Shown: piece after piece, positions 1-6,949 of the stretch
Layout: each line of letters begins with the position of its first letter
Position numbering within the stretch: the stretch's first letter is position 1
Source of the DNA: an uncultured Planctomycetaceae bacterium
GTDB lineage: Bacteria; Planctomycetota; Planctomycetia; Pirellulales; UBA1268
NCBI GenBank assembly: GCA_903949225.1
Contig: CAJAYZ010000477.1
Coordinates: 1 to 19,144, forward strand
Direction of reading: 5' to 3'
DNA: 19,144 nucleotides
The notes under the pieces: model-generated
What the model saw: the letters and a program-made list of their open reading frames with translations, nothing else
What the model was told of the DNA's origin: nothing
Databases searched by the model: none
Program-made: the position numbers and the translations under genes

Positions 1-723
1 GAGTCGGGCGACGACGAGGTTGCGATACCACTTCTTGTTGGCCGGCACGATATGCCACGGTGCCTCGGGGGTGCTGCACTTCGTGAGCGCCTCCTCGTAG
101 GCGGCGGTGAAGTCGTCCCACAGGAGCCGGTCATCGAGATCGGCCGGCCCCAGCTTCCACTGCTTCGTCGGATCCTTGAGGCGATCCTCGAGGCGCTTGC
201 GCTGTTCCTCGCGGCTGATGTGGAGGAAACACTTCACGAACTCGATCCGCCCCTCATGGAGGAGTTTCTCAAAGGCGTTGATCTGTGCATACCGTTCCTT
301 CCACACCTCCTTCGACACCAGCTTCCGCACGCGGACGACGACCACGTCCTCGTAGTGGGAGCGGTTGAAGATCCCGATCTTCCCGTGGGCCGGCACCTTG
401 GCATGCACGCGCCACAAGAAATCGTGGGACAGCTCCAGGGCGCTGGGAGCCTTGAAGCTCTCCACCCCGAGGCACTGCGGGCTGATCCCGCCGGCGAGCA
501 TGCGAATCGTGCCGTCCTTCCCAGAGGTATCGATCCCCTGGAGAACGACGATCACGGCACGCTGCGATTCCGCGAACAACCGGTAGGCGAGTTCGTCGAG
601 CTTCGCGCAGTGCAGGCGGGTCTCGGTTTCGGCCTGCTCCTTCTCGAGCCCCTCGCGATAGCCGGGGTCGAAGTCGTCGAGCCGGCACTTCGTACCGGGG
701 GCAAGCTGAACGGGCTGTGTCAT
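1..723 (-). CDS. ppk2: Polyphosphate kinase 2 family (polyphosphate:nucleotide phosphotransferase), 3' end outside window
   Basis: The 241 visible residues read as a PPK2-family enzyme, which moves phosphate between polyphosphate and nucleoside mono- or diphosphates in the cytoplasm. A Walker A loop, GIDTSGKD, lies at residues 63-70. The PPK2 segment IFNRSHYEDV, at the Walker B position, is at 118-127. A lid-like stretch (KRLEDRLKDPTKQWK) is at 176-190. The wording of these motifs fits the branch often labelled 'polyphosphate:nucleotide phosphotransferase, PPK2 family' better than the two-domain PPK2s; this is family knowledge, not a search. The gene runs off the left edge with no stop, and family length suggests only a few tens of residues are missing. 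The ATG at 723 begins a sequence that fits the family N-terminus (QPVQLAPGTK). No convincing Shine-Dalgarno is seen. AMP versus ADP preference cannot be read from this sequence. Confidence 0.93.
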   Translation of the reverse strand, partial: MTQPVQLAPGTKCRLDDFDPGYREGLEKEQAETETRLHCAKLDELAYRLFAESQRAVIVVLQGIDTSGKDGTIRMLAGGISPQCLGVESFKAPSALELSHDFLWRVHAKVPAHGKIGIFNRSHYEDVVVVRVRKLVSKEVWKERYAQINAFEKLLHEGRIEFVKCFLHISREEQRKRLEDRLKDPTKQWKLGPADLDDRLLWDDFTAAYEEALTKCSTPEAPWHIVPANKKWYRNLVVARL

Positions 724-876
724 GGCAGGGGATGCTGGTCGGGGAGTCCGACGGCACCCGGCCCGGAGGGCGCGGATGGCGACAGCATCAGGGCAGACAC
801 GCCTGCCGTCGCGGCGGCGAGTCTACCTGCTGGCCGACGAAGCCTTCCATGGCCCCAACAGCGCAGCCGCCGGACC

Positions 877-1188
877 TCAGCCGTGCGGGCCGGCAAAGAA
901 CATCGCCCGAGACGACAGGGCCCGCTGACGCCGGCGGAGACGCGGGGCGGAGATCATTCCGCCGCCGAAGGAACGGGAGTCCCCCGTGTCGTCCGTGGAC
1001 TCAATGACGCCCAACGCCTCCATCTCCTCCCAGCCGAGCCGCTCCGCCTCCGGAGCGGAGAGCACATCGGCAATCGGGCAGACACCGGTGGCGCGAACGG
1101 TGCACGGATCGTCGCCGACCATGACGACGAAGGTCGATCCATGGAGAGCGCCGGGACGGCTGGTGACGTTCGGCTGGATGGCTGGCAT
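877..1188 (-). CDS. Small hypothetical protein (103 aa)
   Basis: This is a leftward reading frame of 103 codons between the UVR-motif gene and ppk2. I do not recognise the product. It is soluble-looking, with no signal peptide or membrane segment. It has an acidic middle part (APEAERLGWEEMEALG, about residues 45-60) and a basic tail (RLRRRQRAL). Support for it being real is a GGGAG Shine-Dalgarno about 8 bases before the ATG and an amino-acid composition more protein-like than the competing frames. It could be a chance frame in GC-rich DNA, since longer overlapping frames exist on both strands. The gap to ppk2 is 153 bases, so co-transcription with ppk2 is possible but not shown. Confidence 0.45.
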   Translation of the reverse strand: MPAIQPNVTSRPGALHGSTFVVMVGDDPCTVRATGVCPIADVLSAPEAERLGWEEMEALGVIESTDDTGDSRSFGGGMISAPRLRRRQRALSSRAMFFAGPHG

Positions 1189-1538
1189 GGGGAGGTCTCC
1201 CGTGGGAGGAGGGCTGCGTCACCGGCACCCGGCCGGCGTGAGGTAAGGAATCAGCAAACGGCGCGCCATTCGTGGCGAGGTCTCTAAACTCCGTTTTGAA
1301 CCGGCAAAATCCACCCAGACTTCCCCCCCCGTTGCCGCCGACAACCCTCCGCTGCAATTCCTGCAACGGACAGGCGATCTGCGGCTCCCAGGAAAGCTGG
1401 GAGAACTGCAATTTCTTCCATCGTCGCGCCGTGACGGACTGCTTGAGACTGGGCAGGGGAGGGGCGAAGGTACCGCCCCGGCAAACCCTGACGAGCTCCA
1501 CGGGGCTCCGCATCACCGTCGATGGGGGGGCTTGGAGG
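1189..1538. other. 350-base stretch without a convincing gene
   Basis: This stretch lies between the end of the UVR-motif gene and the start of the 103-aa gene. Frames exist on both strands, but none has a recognisable protein or a ribosome binding site. It contains a 7-bp perfect hairpin (1385-1403) framed by two copies of CTGCAATT (1352-1359 and 1406-1413), and a run of eight or more C near 1323. It probably holds the transcript end of the UVR-motif gene and the promoter of the next gene; neither is identified. Confidence 0.5.
1385..1403. repeat. 7-bp hairpin CTCCCAG-N5-CTGGGAG
   Basis: The two arms pair perfectly around a five-base loop. There is no T-run on the minus-strand side where the UVR-motif transcript would end, so it is at best a weak or Rho-assisted terminator. 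It sits between the two CTGCAATT direct repeats. Confidence 0.4.
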
Positions 1539-2360
1539 TCAGGCGTCGGGCGCAGCGTGGTCCACCCTGGCAAACCCGTCATCAGGGCCATCGCCGAGGC
1601 CGTCGGGCTGATCGCCCCCGGCCACGGCCGGCGGTCGCGTCCGCATCTGGTCGCGGAGCGACGCGGCGCGCTCGTAATCCTCGTCCCGGACCGCAGCGGC
1701 GAGTTGTTCCTCGAGCGTCTGCCCCACCTCGTACTTCTTCCGGACACTCTCGCGCATCTGCTCGAGGCGACGGACCAACTCGTCGTCGGAGAACTGCTCC
1801 GCCGCGTCGTAGCGAGCGAAGAGGTCCCGGAATTGATCGAGCCCGACGTTGATCTCCTTGATCGCCGAAGCCGCCCCGTTCTCCTCAAGCGTTGCCAGCG
1901 CCGTCGCTTGGACGCGGTGAAAGAGGACGAATGGACGGTATTGCTCGTGCGAGAGCGTCCATTCCTCGTCGGGCGAATGCTCGCGGACGAAGTCCATGAA
2001 CGCCAGGCTGTGGTCGGCGTCACGGGCGGCCCGCCGGTATTCCCGCAGCGACAACCAGCAGATGCGGCGATGGTAGTACTGGACAAACTCACGGTCCGCC
2101 TCGGCACACTGCTCCTTCGTGAGCCGGAAGCGTTCGCCGGTCCGCACCGCCTCCCCCACGAGGTAATCAAAATAGGTCTCGGCGCCGTTGGGGTGGAGTC
2201 CATCGGGGCGGAGGTCAGTCTCCATCTGGAGCAGACCCATGTCGACCCGCATCTGGATGACGTCGCGGCCGTTCCGGGCTTTGACGAGCCGGGCGCTGAC
2301 TTCTCCGGGCTGGAAATCCCATCCCTTGAGGAGCGAATCGATGTCGCGGGCACCAGCCAT
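1539..2360 (-). CDS. UvrB/UvrC-motif (UVR domain) protein, 273 aa
   Basis: The protein carries a UVR motif near its C-terminus (residues about 214-241, TLEEQLAAAVRDEDYERAA), the helical hairpin through which UvrB and UvrC interact and which also occurs in McsA-type proteins. The first 200 residues are a helix-rich region without nuclease, helicase or zinc-binding motifs, so this is not UvrB, UvrC or McsA. A role in protein-protein contact is inferred and the partner is unknown. The start is well supported: GAGGTG lies about 8 bases before the ATG, and an extended -10 box (TGCTATAAT) lies 79 bases upstream of it. The last 30 residues are low-complexity (Gly, Asp, Pro). It is followed at 1538 by a gene-poor stretch, and its upstream neighbour arfB lies 127 bases away on the same strand. 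Confidence 0.85.
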   Translation of the reverse strand: MAGARDIDSLLKGWDFQPGEVSARLVKARNGRDVIQMRVDMGLLQMETDLRPDGLHPNGAETYFDYLVGEAVRTGERFRLTKEQCAEADREFVQYYHRRICWLSLREYRRAARDADHSLAFMDFVREHSPDEEWTLSHEQYRPFVLFHRVQATALATLEENGAASAIKEINVGLDQFRDLFARYDAAEQFSDDELVRRLEQMRESVRKKYEVGQTLEEQLAAAVRDEDYERAASLRDQMRTRPPAVAGGDQPDGLGDGPDDGFARVDHAAPDA

Positions 2361-2438
2361 GGAGATTCACCTCGGATTCGGTTGACGCCCTTTCAAGACC
2401 GCCCTCGCGGCGCTCCGGCAGGCGTTTCCAGAGGCTCG

Positions 2439-2447
2439 ATTATAGCA
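2439..2447 (-). promoter_or_regulatory. Extended -10 promoter of the UVR-motif gene
   Basis: Read on the minus strand this is TGCTATAAT: a perfect -10 hexamer preceded by the TGn extension. No good -35 is visible at 16-18 bases, which is usual for extended -10 promoters. Transcription would start near 2432, giving a leader of about 70 bases that ends in the GAGGTG ribosome site. Two other leftward genes here share the TGCTAT core. Confidence 0.55.
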
Positions 2448-2487
2448 TCGTCAGCAACCAGCTCGGACGGGCCCCAGGCGGAGCGAC

Positions 2488-2922
2488 TCAGTCGGCCGGT
2501 CGACGGCGGAGCGACTTCGTCTCGCCCCGGTGCCGTTTGCCGGCCAGTCTCCGGGCCACAGCCGACTTCGGCACCTTCGTGCGCCGCCGGACAACCGGCG
2601 GACGCAGCGCACGTTCGACGAGCGCGGACAGTTTCGCGAGGCAGTCGGAGACGTTTTGAGGTTGATCCCGGAAGCGTTGGCCGGTGATCACGAGGTGGCC
2701 CTCATGGGTCAATCGCGAGGCCACCAGCGCCATCAACCGCCGTCGGACCGGGTCGGGCAGGGCAGGGGAGTTGCGCACGTCGTAGCGGAGCACGGCCTTG
2801 CTGCTGGTGCGGTTGACGTTTTGCCCCCCGGGCCCACCGCTGCGCACGAAATGCCACGACAATTCATGCGCGGGGATGACCACCGCGCCGTCGCCGACTC
2901 TGATTTCCTTCTCGCGTGCCAT
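2488..2922 (-). CDS. arfB: Peptidyl-tRNA hydrolase ArfB (ribosome rescue)
   Basis: This 144-residue protein fits the ArfB/YaeJ/ICT1 family, which frees ribosomes stalled on mRNAs without a stop codon by hydrolysing the peptidyl-tRNA. The catalytic GGQ is at residues 32-34 within RSGGPGGQNVNRTSSK. The C-terminal tail is strongly basic (RTKVPKSAVARRLAGKR, from about residue 114), as in the family, where it enters the empty mRNA channel. Length is also typical, and too short for RF1/RF2, which carry extra domains. The frame stays open upstream to 3045, but the extra 41 residues are low-complexity and the family begins close to MAREKEIRVGD, so the ATG at 2922 is chosen. It diverges from the PQQ-like propeller gene. 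Confidence 0.93.
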   Translation of the reverse strand: MAREKEIRVGDGAVVIPAHELSWHFVRSGGPGGQNVNRTSSKAVLRYDVRNSPALPDPVRRRLMALVASRLTHEGHLVITGQRFRDQPQNVSDCLAKLSALVERALRPPVVRRRTKVPKSAVARRLAGKRHRGETKSLRRRPAD

Positions 2923-2947
2923 CTGCGGTAGCCTTGTCCCCAAGGAT

Positions 2948-2986
2948 CGCTTGGTCCCGGGAACGCTTGGTCCGGGGTCGTTTGGT
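2948..2986. repeat. Three short repeats spaced 15-16 bp in the arfB / propeller divergent region
   Basis: CGCTTGGTCC occurs at 2948-2957 and exactly again at 2964-2973, with a degenerate third copy (CGTTTGGTGT) at 2979-2988. They lie in the 144-base gap between two divergent genes, a plausible place for a regulator with repeated sites, but no regulator is identified. Confidence 0.45.
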
Positions 2987-3066
2987 GTACGCGATTCTCC
3001 CTGGACAGGAAAGGTCCCGGCCGGCGCGTTGCCCGTCGTCGTCACCCCTCCACCGCAGAGTCTCCC

Positions 3067-4473
3067 ATGGTCCTGTCCACGGCCATCCTCTTCGTCGTCA
3101 TCGCCCTCGTCACTCCATCATCGCCACTGCCTGCGGCCGAACCGGCCCCGGCGGCCGATCTTTCGACCCGCGAAGGGGAGGATTGGGGCACGTTCCTCGG
3201 CCCCTCCGGCACCGGTTCGAGCAGCCTGGCCGGGATCGCGTCCCCCTGGGAGGCCAATGGCCCGAGGGTGGTGTGGCAGGCGGCGATCGGGGAGGGGTAT
3301 TGCGCTCCGGCCGTCGCCGGGGGCCGGGCGTTCCTCTTTGACCGCGTTGCGAACCGCCTTCGCCTCCGGGCCGTCGAGGCCGAGACGGGCCGTCCGCTCT
3401 GGGAAGCCGGTCGCGAGGTCGCCTACACCGACTCCTTCGGCTACGACGGCGGCCCGCGGGCCCAGCCCGTCGTGGCCGGCCACCGCGTCCTCACCTTCGG
3501 GCCGGACGGGAGGCTCGAGTGCCGGGCCATCATCGATGGCAGTCTTCTTTGGGAGGTCGACACCTCGGCCACCTACCACGTCGTCCAGAACTTCTTCGGC
3601 GTCGGCACCGCCCCGCTCGTCGTCGGACCGCTTCGTGTCGGCGCGGAGGAGCGGACGCTTGTGGTCGTGCAGGTGGGAGGGAGCCGGGAGGGGGCAAACC
3701 CGGCGGCTCCGGAACGCCTCGATCTGGTGAAGGGGCTCGACAGCGGCCTGGTGGCCTTCGACATCGGCTCAGGCGCCGAGGTGTGGCGGGCCACGAACCA
3801 ACTCGCCAGCTACAGCGTGCCGGTGCTTGCGACGATCGGCGGCCGCCCGCTGATCCTTGCCTGGATGCGCGACGAACTCGTGGCGGTCGAGCCGGCGACC
3901 GGCAAGCTCATCGATAGCTTCCGGTGGCGGTCGGACGAACTGTTCAGCGTCGTCGCCGCAAGTCCGGTGGTGTCCGGCGACCAGGTCCTCCTCTCCGAAT
4001 GCTACGGCCCCGGCAGCGTCCTGCTCGCCCTAGAAAACGATTCCTTCCGCGAAGTCCGACGCGACAAGCCCGGTGCGCGGCCCCGACAGGCCCTCAAGAC
4101 CCACTGGAACACTCCCGTCCTCCGCGATGGATACGCTTACGGCTCGAGCGGCCGCAACGCCGGCGACGCTCAACTCGTATGCGTCAATTGGAACACCGGC
4201 GTGGTCGGCTGGAGTGAGGGGGGACTGGGGCGTTCGAGCGTCACGCTCGTCGACGACCACCTCCTCATCCTCGGCGAGTACGGCGACCTCGTCCTGGCAC
4301 GGGCGACGCCGGAGAAGTACGAGGAGGTCTCACGCGTCCGCCCGCTCGATGCTGCCAGCGGCCGCGAGCTCCTCGCGCCGCCATGCTGGGCGGCACCGGT
4401 GATCGCCCGGGGCTTGGTGTTCGTCCGCGGCACCGGTCGCGTGGTCTGTCTCGACCTCAAGCCGACACGCTGA
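3067..4473 (+). CDS. Secreted PQQ-like beta-propeller repeat protein, 468 aa
   Basis: An N-terminal hydrophobic stretch (residues 4-22) followed by PAAEPAPAA is a credible signal peptide, so the protein should be exported. Residues 39-52 (DWGTFLGPSGTGSS) match the D-W-x-x-F-x-G-P-x-G-x-G opening of planctomycete PQQ-like outer-membrane or periplasmic propellers. Repeated blade-like segments follow, such as GLVAFDIGSGAEVW, LVAVEPATGKLI and the closing GRVVCLDL. These pair a beta strand with a G-x-x-x-W or similar turn, as in BamB-like and quinoprotein-dehydrogenase propellers. No dehydrogenase active-site or PQQ-ligand motif was seen, so a scaffold or binding role is more likely than catalysis. 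The start is the first ATG giving a full signal peptide; no strong Shine-Dalgarno is visible. The next rightward gene begins 237 bases later. Confidence 0.87.
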   Translation: MVLSTAILFVVIALVTPSSPLPAAEPAPAADLSTREGEDWGTFLGPSGTGSSSLAGIASPWEANGPRVVWQAAIGEGYCAPAVAGGRAFLFDRVANRLRLRAVEAETGRPLWEAGREVAYTDSFGYDGGPRAQPVVAGHRVLTFGPDGRLECRAIIDGSLLWEVDTSATYHVVQNFFGVGTAPLVVGPLRVGAEERTLVVVQVGGSREGANPAAPERLDLVKGLDSGLVAFDIGSGAEVWRATNQLASYSVPVLATIGGRPLILAWMRDELVAVEPATGKLIDSFRWRSDELFSVVAASPVVSGDQVLLSECYGPGSVLLALENDSFREVRRDKPGARPRQALKTHWNTPVLRDGYAYGSSGRNAGDAQLVCVNWNTGVVGWSEGGLGRSSVTLVDDHLLILGEYGDLVLARATPEKYEEVSRVRPLDAASGRELLAPPCWAAPVIARGLVFVRGTGRVVCLDLKPTR

Positions 4474-4559
4474 CGCCTGAGGCGATGAACGGCTGTCCCG
4501 CCCTCTTCGGAACGCCCCCCCGCGCGCTGTCAACCCCGGATACCTCGCTGCTGAAAGGC

Positions 4560-4603
4560 GGTCGGCGGAGCGAGTGCAAGCGGATGGAGCGAGTCCCACC
4601 GAC
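4560..4603. repeat. Imperfect inverted repeat enclosing two GGAGCGAGT copies
   Basis: GTCGGCGG (4561-4568) pairs with CCACCGAC (4596-4603) with one mismatch. Inside lie two exact direct copies of GGAGCGAGT at 4567-4575 and 4586-4594. It lies in the 237-base gap between the propeller and isomerase genes. It could be a member of a dispersed intergenic repeat family; only one copy was noticed in this window. Confidence 0.4.
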
Positions 4604-4710
4604 TTCTCTTGCCTGCCTGCGTGGGGGCGTCCCATACTTCCCCCTCTGACAGCGCTTCGCCGTCGCGGCAACGCTCGTGTTCACCGGTTGGCAGGAGATC
4701 GATCCGACCC

Positions 4711-5598
4711 ATGTCCGAGCCCATGCCCCGCGTTTCGCGTCCGCAGATGTCGATCAGCCAGCTGACAACCTACCGCTGGGATCTGCCTGTCGAACTCGAG
4801 CATCTTGCCTACCACGGCTTCGACGCGATCTCGTTGTGGCGGACGAAGGTTTCGGATGTCGGGGTCGACGCGGCGCGGCAGCTTCTCGATCGCTCCGGGA
4901 TCCGTGTCTCGAGCCTGCAGTGGGCCGGCGGGTTCACCGGAAGCGACGGGCGGACGTTCCGCGAGAGCGTCGATGATGCCGCGGAGGCGATCACGACCGC
5001 GGAGCGGGTCGGCGCAGAGGTGCTCGTCGTCCACACCGGCTGCCGCGGCGGCCACACCCTCGGCCACGCCCGCCGGCTTCTCAAGGAATCGCTCGAGATC
5101 CTCGGCCCCCTCGCCAGCGAACGGGGCGTGACCCTCGCGCTCGAGCCCCATCACCCCGCGGCCGCCGCGGGCTGCGGCTTCATGCCCAGGCTCACCCAGG
5201 CCCTGGAATGGGTCGATCGCTTTGACCACCCGGCGGTGCGATTGGCCCTCGATCTGTGGCAGTTCGGCCACGATTCGACCCTTCCCGGCCTCCTCCCCGA
5301 TCTCGTCAAGCGTCTTGCTCTGGTCAAGCTGGCCGATCGGATCGGCCCCCCCTCGTCTGACCGGGAGCGACTCCCTCCGGGGAATGGGCAACTCCCCCTT
5401 GAGGAACTCGTGGGCGACCTGCACGCTGCCGGCTATCGGGGTGACTTTGAGTTCGAGATCGTCGGCGAGGCGGTCGAGGGGCTCGGCTACGATTCGGCCC
5501 TCCGGCACCTCCGCCGGGTGACTGATGGATGGACGCGGCCGGTGCGCCGCCCGATCCAGCGGGAAGTCGTCCGCGTCGCCAGCCCCGTCAGACGCTGA
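4711..5598 (+). CDS. Sugar phosphate isomerase/epimerase (xylose isomerase-like TIM barrel), 295 aa
   Basis: The protein has the strand-end pattern of the AP-endonuclease-2/xylose-isomerase-like barrel. VLVVHTGC occurs at 105-112. LALEPHH (142-148) carries the expected metal-binding Glu145, and LALDLWQ (178-184) carries Asp181. GNGQLPLEELVGDLHAAGY (224-242) and FEFEIVGE (246-253) close the barrel. Members isomerise or epimerise sugars or cyclitols; the substrate here cannot be told. The usual V-H-x-x-D segment reads VKLAD at 205-209, with Lys in place of the His. Several starts are possible (4609, 4711, 4723, 4747). ATG 4711 is chosen because AGGAG lies 13 bases upstream and the extra 34 residues of the longest frame are not protein-like. 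It converges with the TraB-like gene, whose end is 78 bases away. Confidence 0.85.
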   Translation: MSEPMPRVSRPQMSISQLTTYRWDLPVELEHLAYHGFDAISLWRTKVSDVGVDAARQLLDRSGIRVSSLQWAGGFTGSDGRTFRESVDDAAEAITTAERVGAEVLVVHTGCRGGHTLGHARRLLKESLEILGPLASERGVTLALEPHHPAAAAGCGFMPRLTQALEWVDRFDHPAVRLALDLWQFGHDSTLPGLLPDLVKRLALVKLADRIGPPSSDRERLPPGNGQLPLEELVGDLHAAGYRGDFEFEIVGEAVEGLGYDSALRHLRRVTDGWTRPVRRPIQREVVRVASPVRR

Positions 5599-5636
5599 GG
5601 CCGCGCCGGCCGCCGGGGGTCGACGGCGGGGCTCAG
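5595..5636. terminator. Possible bidirectional hairpin between convergent genes
   Basis: An outer CTGAG/CTCAG pair (5595-5599, 5632-5636) surrounds an inner CCGCCG/CGGCGG stem (5610-5615, 5624-5629). It overlaps the stop codon of the isomerase gene and lies ahead of the convergent TraB-like gene end. There is no T-run, so intrinsic termination would be weak. Confidence 0.25.
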
Positions 5637-5676
5637 ACGCGACAGACGGCCCGCGGATCCACGGCCGGGCGGTTGA

Positions 5677-6702
5677 TCATCGCTCTCCCGGCATCCGCAG
5701 ATCCCAGGCCTCGACCCATTCGACCTCCCCCGGCTCCATGCCGAAATCCTCCCTGAGGCGGCGGTCGAAGTCTTCCATGTGAGCGGCGCCGTAGAAGATG
5801 GCCATCCGTTTCTTTCCGTCGGCGATCTGTTCCGAGAGCACCTCGAGCGCGGCGCCGTTGCGGTCGGTGATCAGGCTCGATCCCTCTTCGCCACCGAAGG
5901 CCGCGGTGAGGACCTCCATGTCGGTGAATTGCTCGGCCATGATGCGGCGGAGCCGGACTTCACGGTCCTTCCCGAAGAACAGTCCCCACAGGTCGCCGAT
6001 CCCCACCTCGGGGCCGGTCGGCTTTCCCCGTTCGGCACGCTCGACCCCTTCGGCCATGAGGCGGGTGAACATCGTCCACCACGATTCGCCGCGCTTCTGC
6101 ATCGCCGCATCGAACTCCTTCGGCGACATGTCGGCATGAACGAAGTTCTCGGCGGAATAATCAATTTGGTCGAGCTGGAACTCGAGCCCCAGCATCTTCG
6201 TCATGCCGTGCTGGGCATTGCCGATCGCCCCGGAGGCCTTCCGCCCCGGCTTCGGGATCCGGGCATTGTCGGGGGCGACGAGTTCATAGAGGACAGCGTC
6301 ATACTCCTCGAAGAGTCGGTCGAGGGTGTCGTAGTAGCCCTTCCCTCCGAGATGGACGGCTCCGACGAGGTCGACCTCGACGGGCGTCCGGCGGCCAGCG
6401 GCCCGGGCCGAGGCTTCAGTCTCCCTGTAATGGACGATCGACGTGTCGAGCGACGCAGGCCGCCCCTTGGCATCGCGAGAGAGCCTGAGGAACTCGACCT
6501 CGTCGACCGGGGCAGCCTCCTCCTCCGCGACAGCCCCGCCGCGCGGCCGGGCCGGCTCCGCGGCCCCCGACAGGGCCACGCCCCACCCTCCCCAAACCAC
6601 CGCGACGAGCAGCCATCCGCACCGGGTCGCGGGCCTGAGGCAAAAATTTGTGGCCCGAGGGGAACGGTCCCCGTGCTGAGAGACCTCGAGGCAGGTCCGC
6701 AT
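5677..6702 (-). CDS. TraB/GumN (Tiki-like) family protein with signal peptide, 341 aa
   Basis: Two G-x-x-H motifs, GAVHLG (114-119) and GAAHMED (305-311), a Glu in AVLYELVAP (Glu140) and the DRN segment at 280-282 are the hallmark residues of the TraB/PrgY/GumN/Tiki superfamily. Some members are metal-dependent proteases, while others have unknown function. Residues 29-47 (CGWLLVAVVWGGWGVALSG) are a hydrophobic export signal ending near AAEPA, so the catalytic domain should lie outside the cytoplasm. No second membrane segment is seen. The frame opens at 6723, but the ATG at 6702 has AGGGAG seven bases before it and is preferred. It is divergent from the BBP7 gene, with paired repeats between them. 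Function in planctomycetes is not known to me; a protease role is inference. Confidence 0.82.
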   Translation of the reverse strand: MRTCLEVSQHGDRSPRATNFCLRPATRCGWLLVAVVWGGWGVALSGAAEPARPRGGAVAEEEAAPVDEVEFLRLSRDAKGRPASLDTSIVHYRETEASARAAGRRTPVEVDLVGAVHLGGKGYYDTLDRLFEEYDAVLYELVAPDNARIPKPGRKASGAIGNAQHGMTKMLGLEFQLDQIDYSAENFVHADMSPKEFDAAMQKRGESWWTMFTRLMAEGVERAERGKPTGPEVGIGDLWGLFFGKDREVRLRRIMAEQFTDMEVLTAAFGGEEGSSLITDRNGAALEVLSEQIADGKKRMAIFYGAAHMEDFDRRLREDFGMEPGEVEWVEAWDLRMPGER

Positions 6703-6723
6703 CGCTCTTCTCCCTGAAAACAT

Positions 6724-6741
6724 CGGGAATCCGCGGGAATC
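6724..6741. repeat. Two CGGGAATC copies one helical turn apart
   Basis: CGGGAATC occurs at 6724-6731 and 6734-6741, 10 bp apart, so both lie on the same face of the DNA helix. They sit just upstream of the TraB-like start, in the divergent region with the BBP7 gene. An operator is plausible but unproven. Confidence 0.35.
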
Positions 6742-6903
6742 GGCCGCAGTCCGGGGCCGCGCAGGGCGGTCTCTGCAGAATACCCGAGGTTGCCGCGGCT
6801 GCCAGCCTTTCTTCCTGCGGGATCGCTTCGTCCCCCCGATTCGTCAGGGTCTGCCAAGTTTCGTCAACTCGGATCCCCGGCACGACCGATACCAAAGGAG
6901 CAA

Positions 6904-6917
6904 TCCGCAATTGCGGA
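6904..6917. promoter_or_regulatory. 14-bp perfect palindrome TCCGCAATTGCGGA ahead of the BBP7 gene
   Basis: This fully symmetric site lies 32 bases before the chosen ATG of the outer-membrane protein. Its size and symmetry suit a dimeric regulator, and it would overlap the leader or promoter. It has no loop, so it is less likely to act as an RNA hairpin. Confidence 0.4.
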
Positions 6918-6949
6918 ACAACGGCTCCTGCTCCCCAGGACACATAGCG

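Noticed and set aside
52..1287. A 411-codon rightward frame opposite ppk2
   Set aside because: The leftward PPK2 frame shows Walker A and lid motifs, while the rightward frame has none.
1272..2687. A 471-codon rightward frame with a Cys-rich N-terminal part, opposite the UVR-motif gene
   Set aside because: It crosses two leftward genes antisense. The Cys pairs come from the CTGCAA repeats, not from a zinc-binding pattern.
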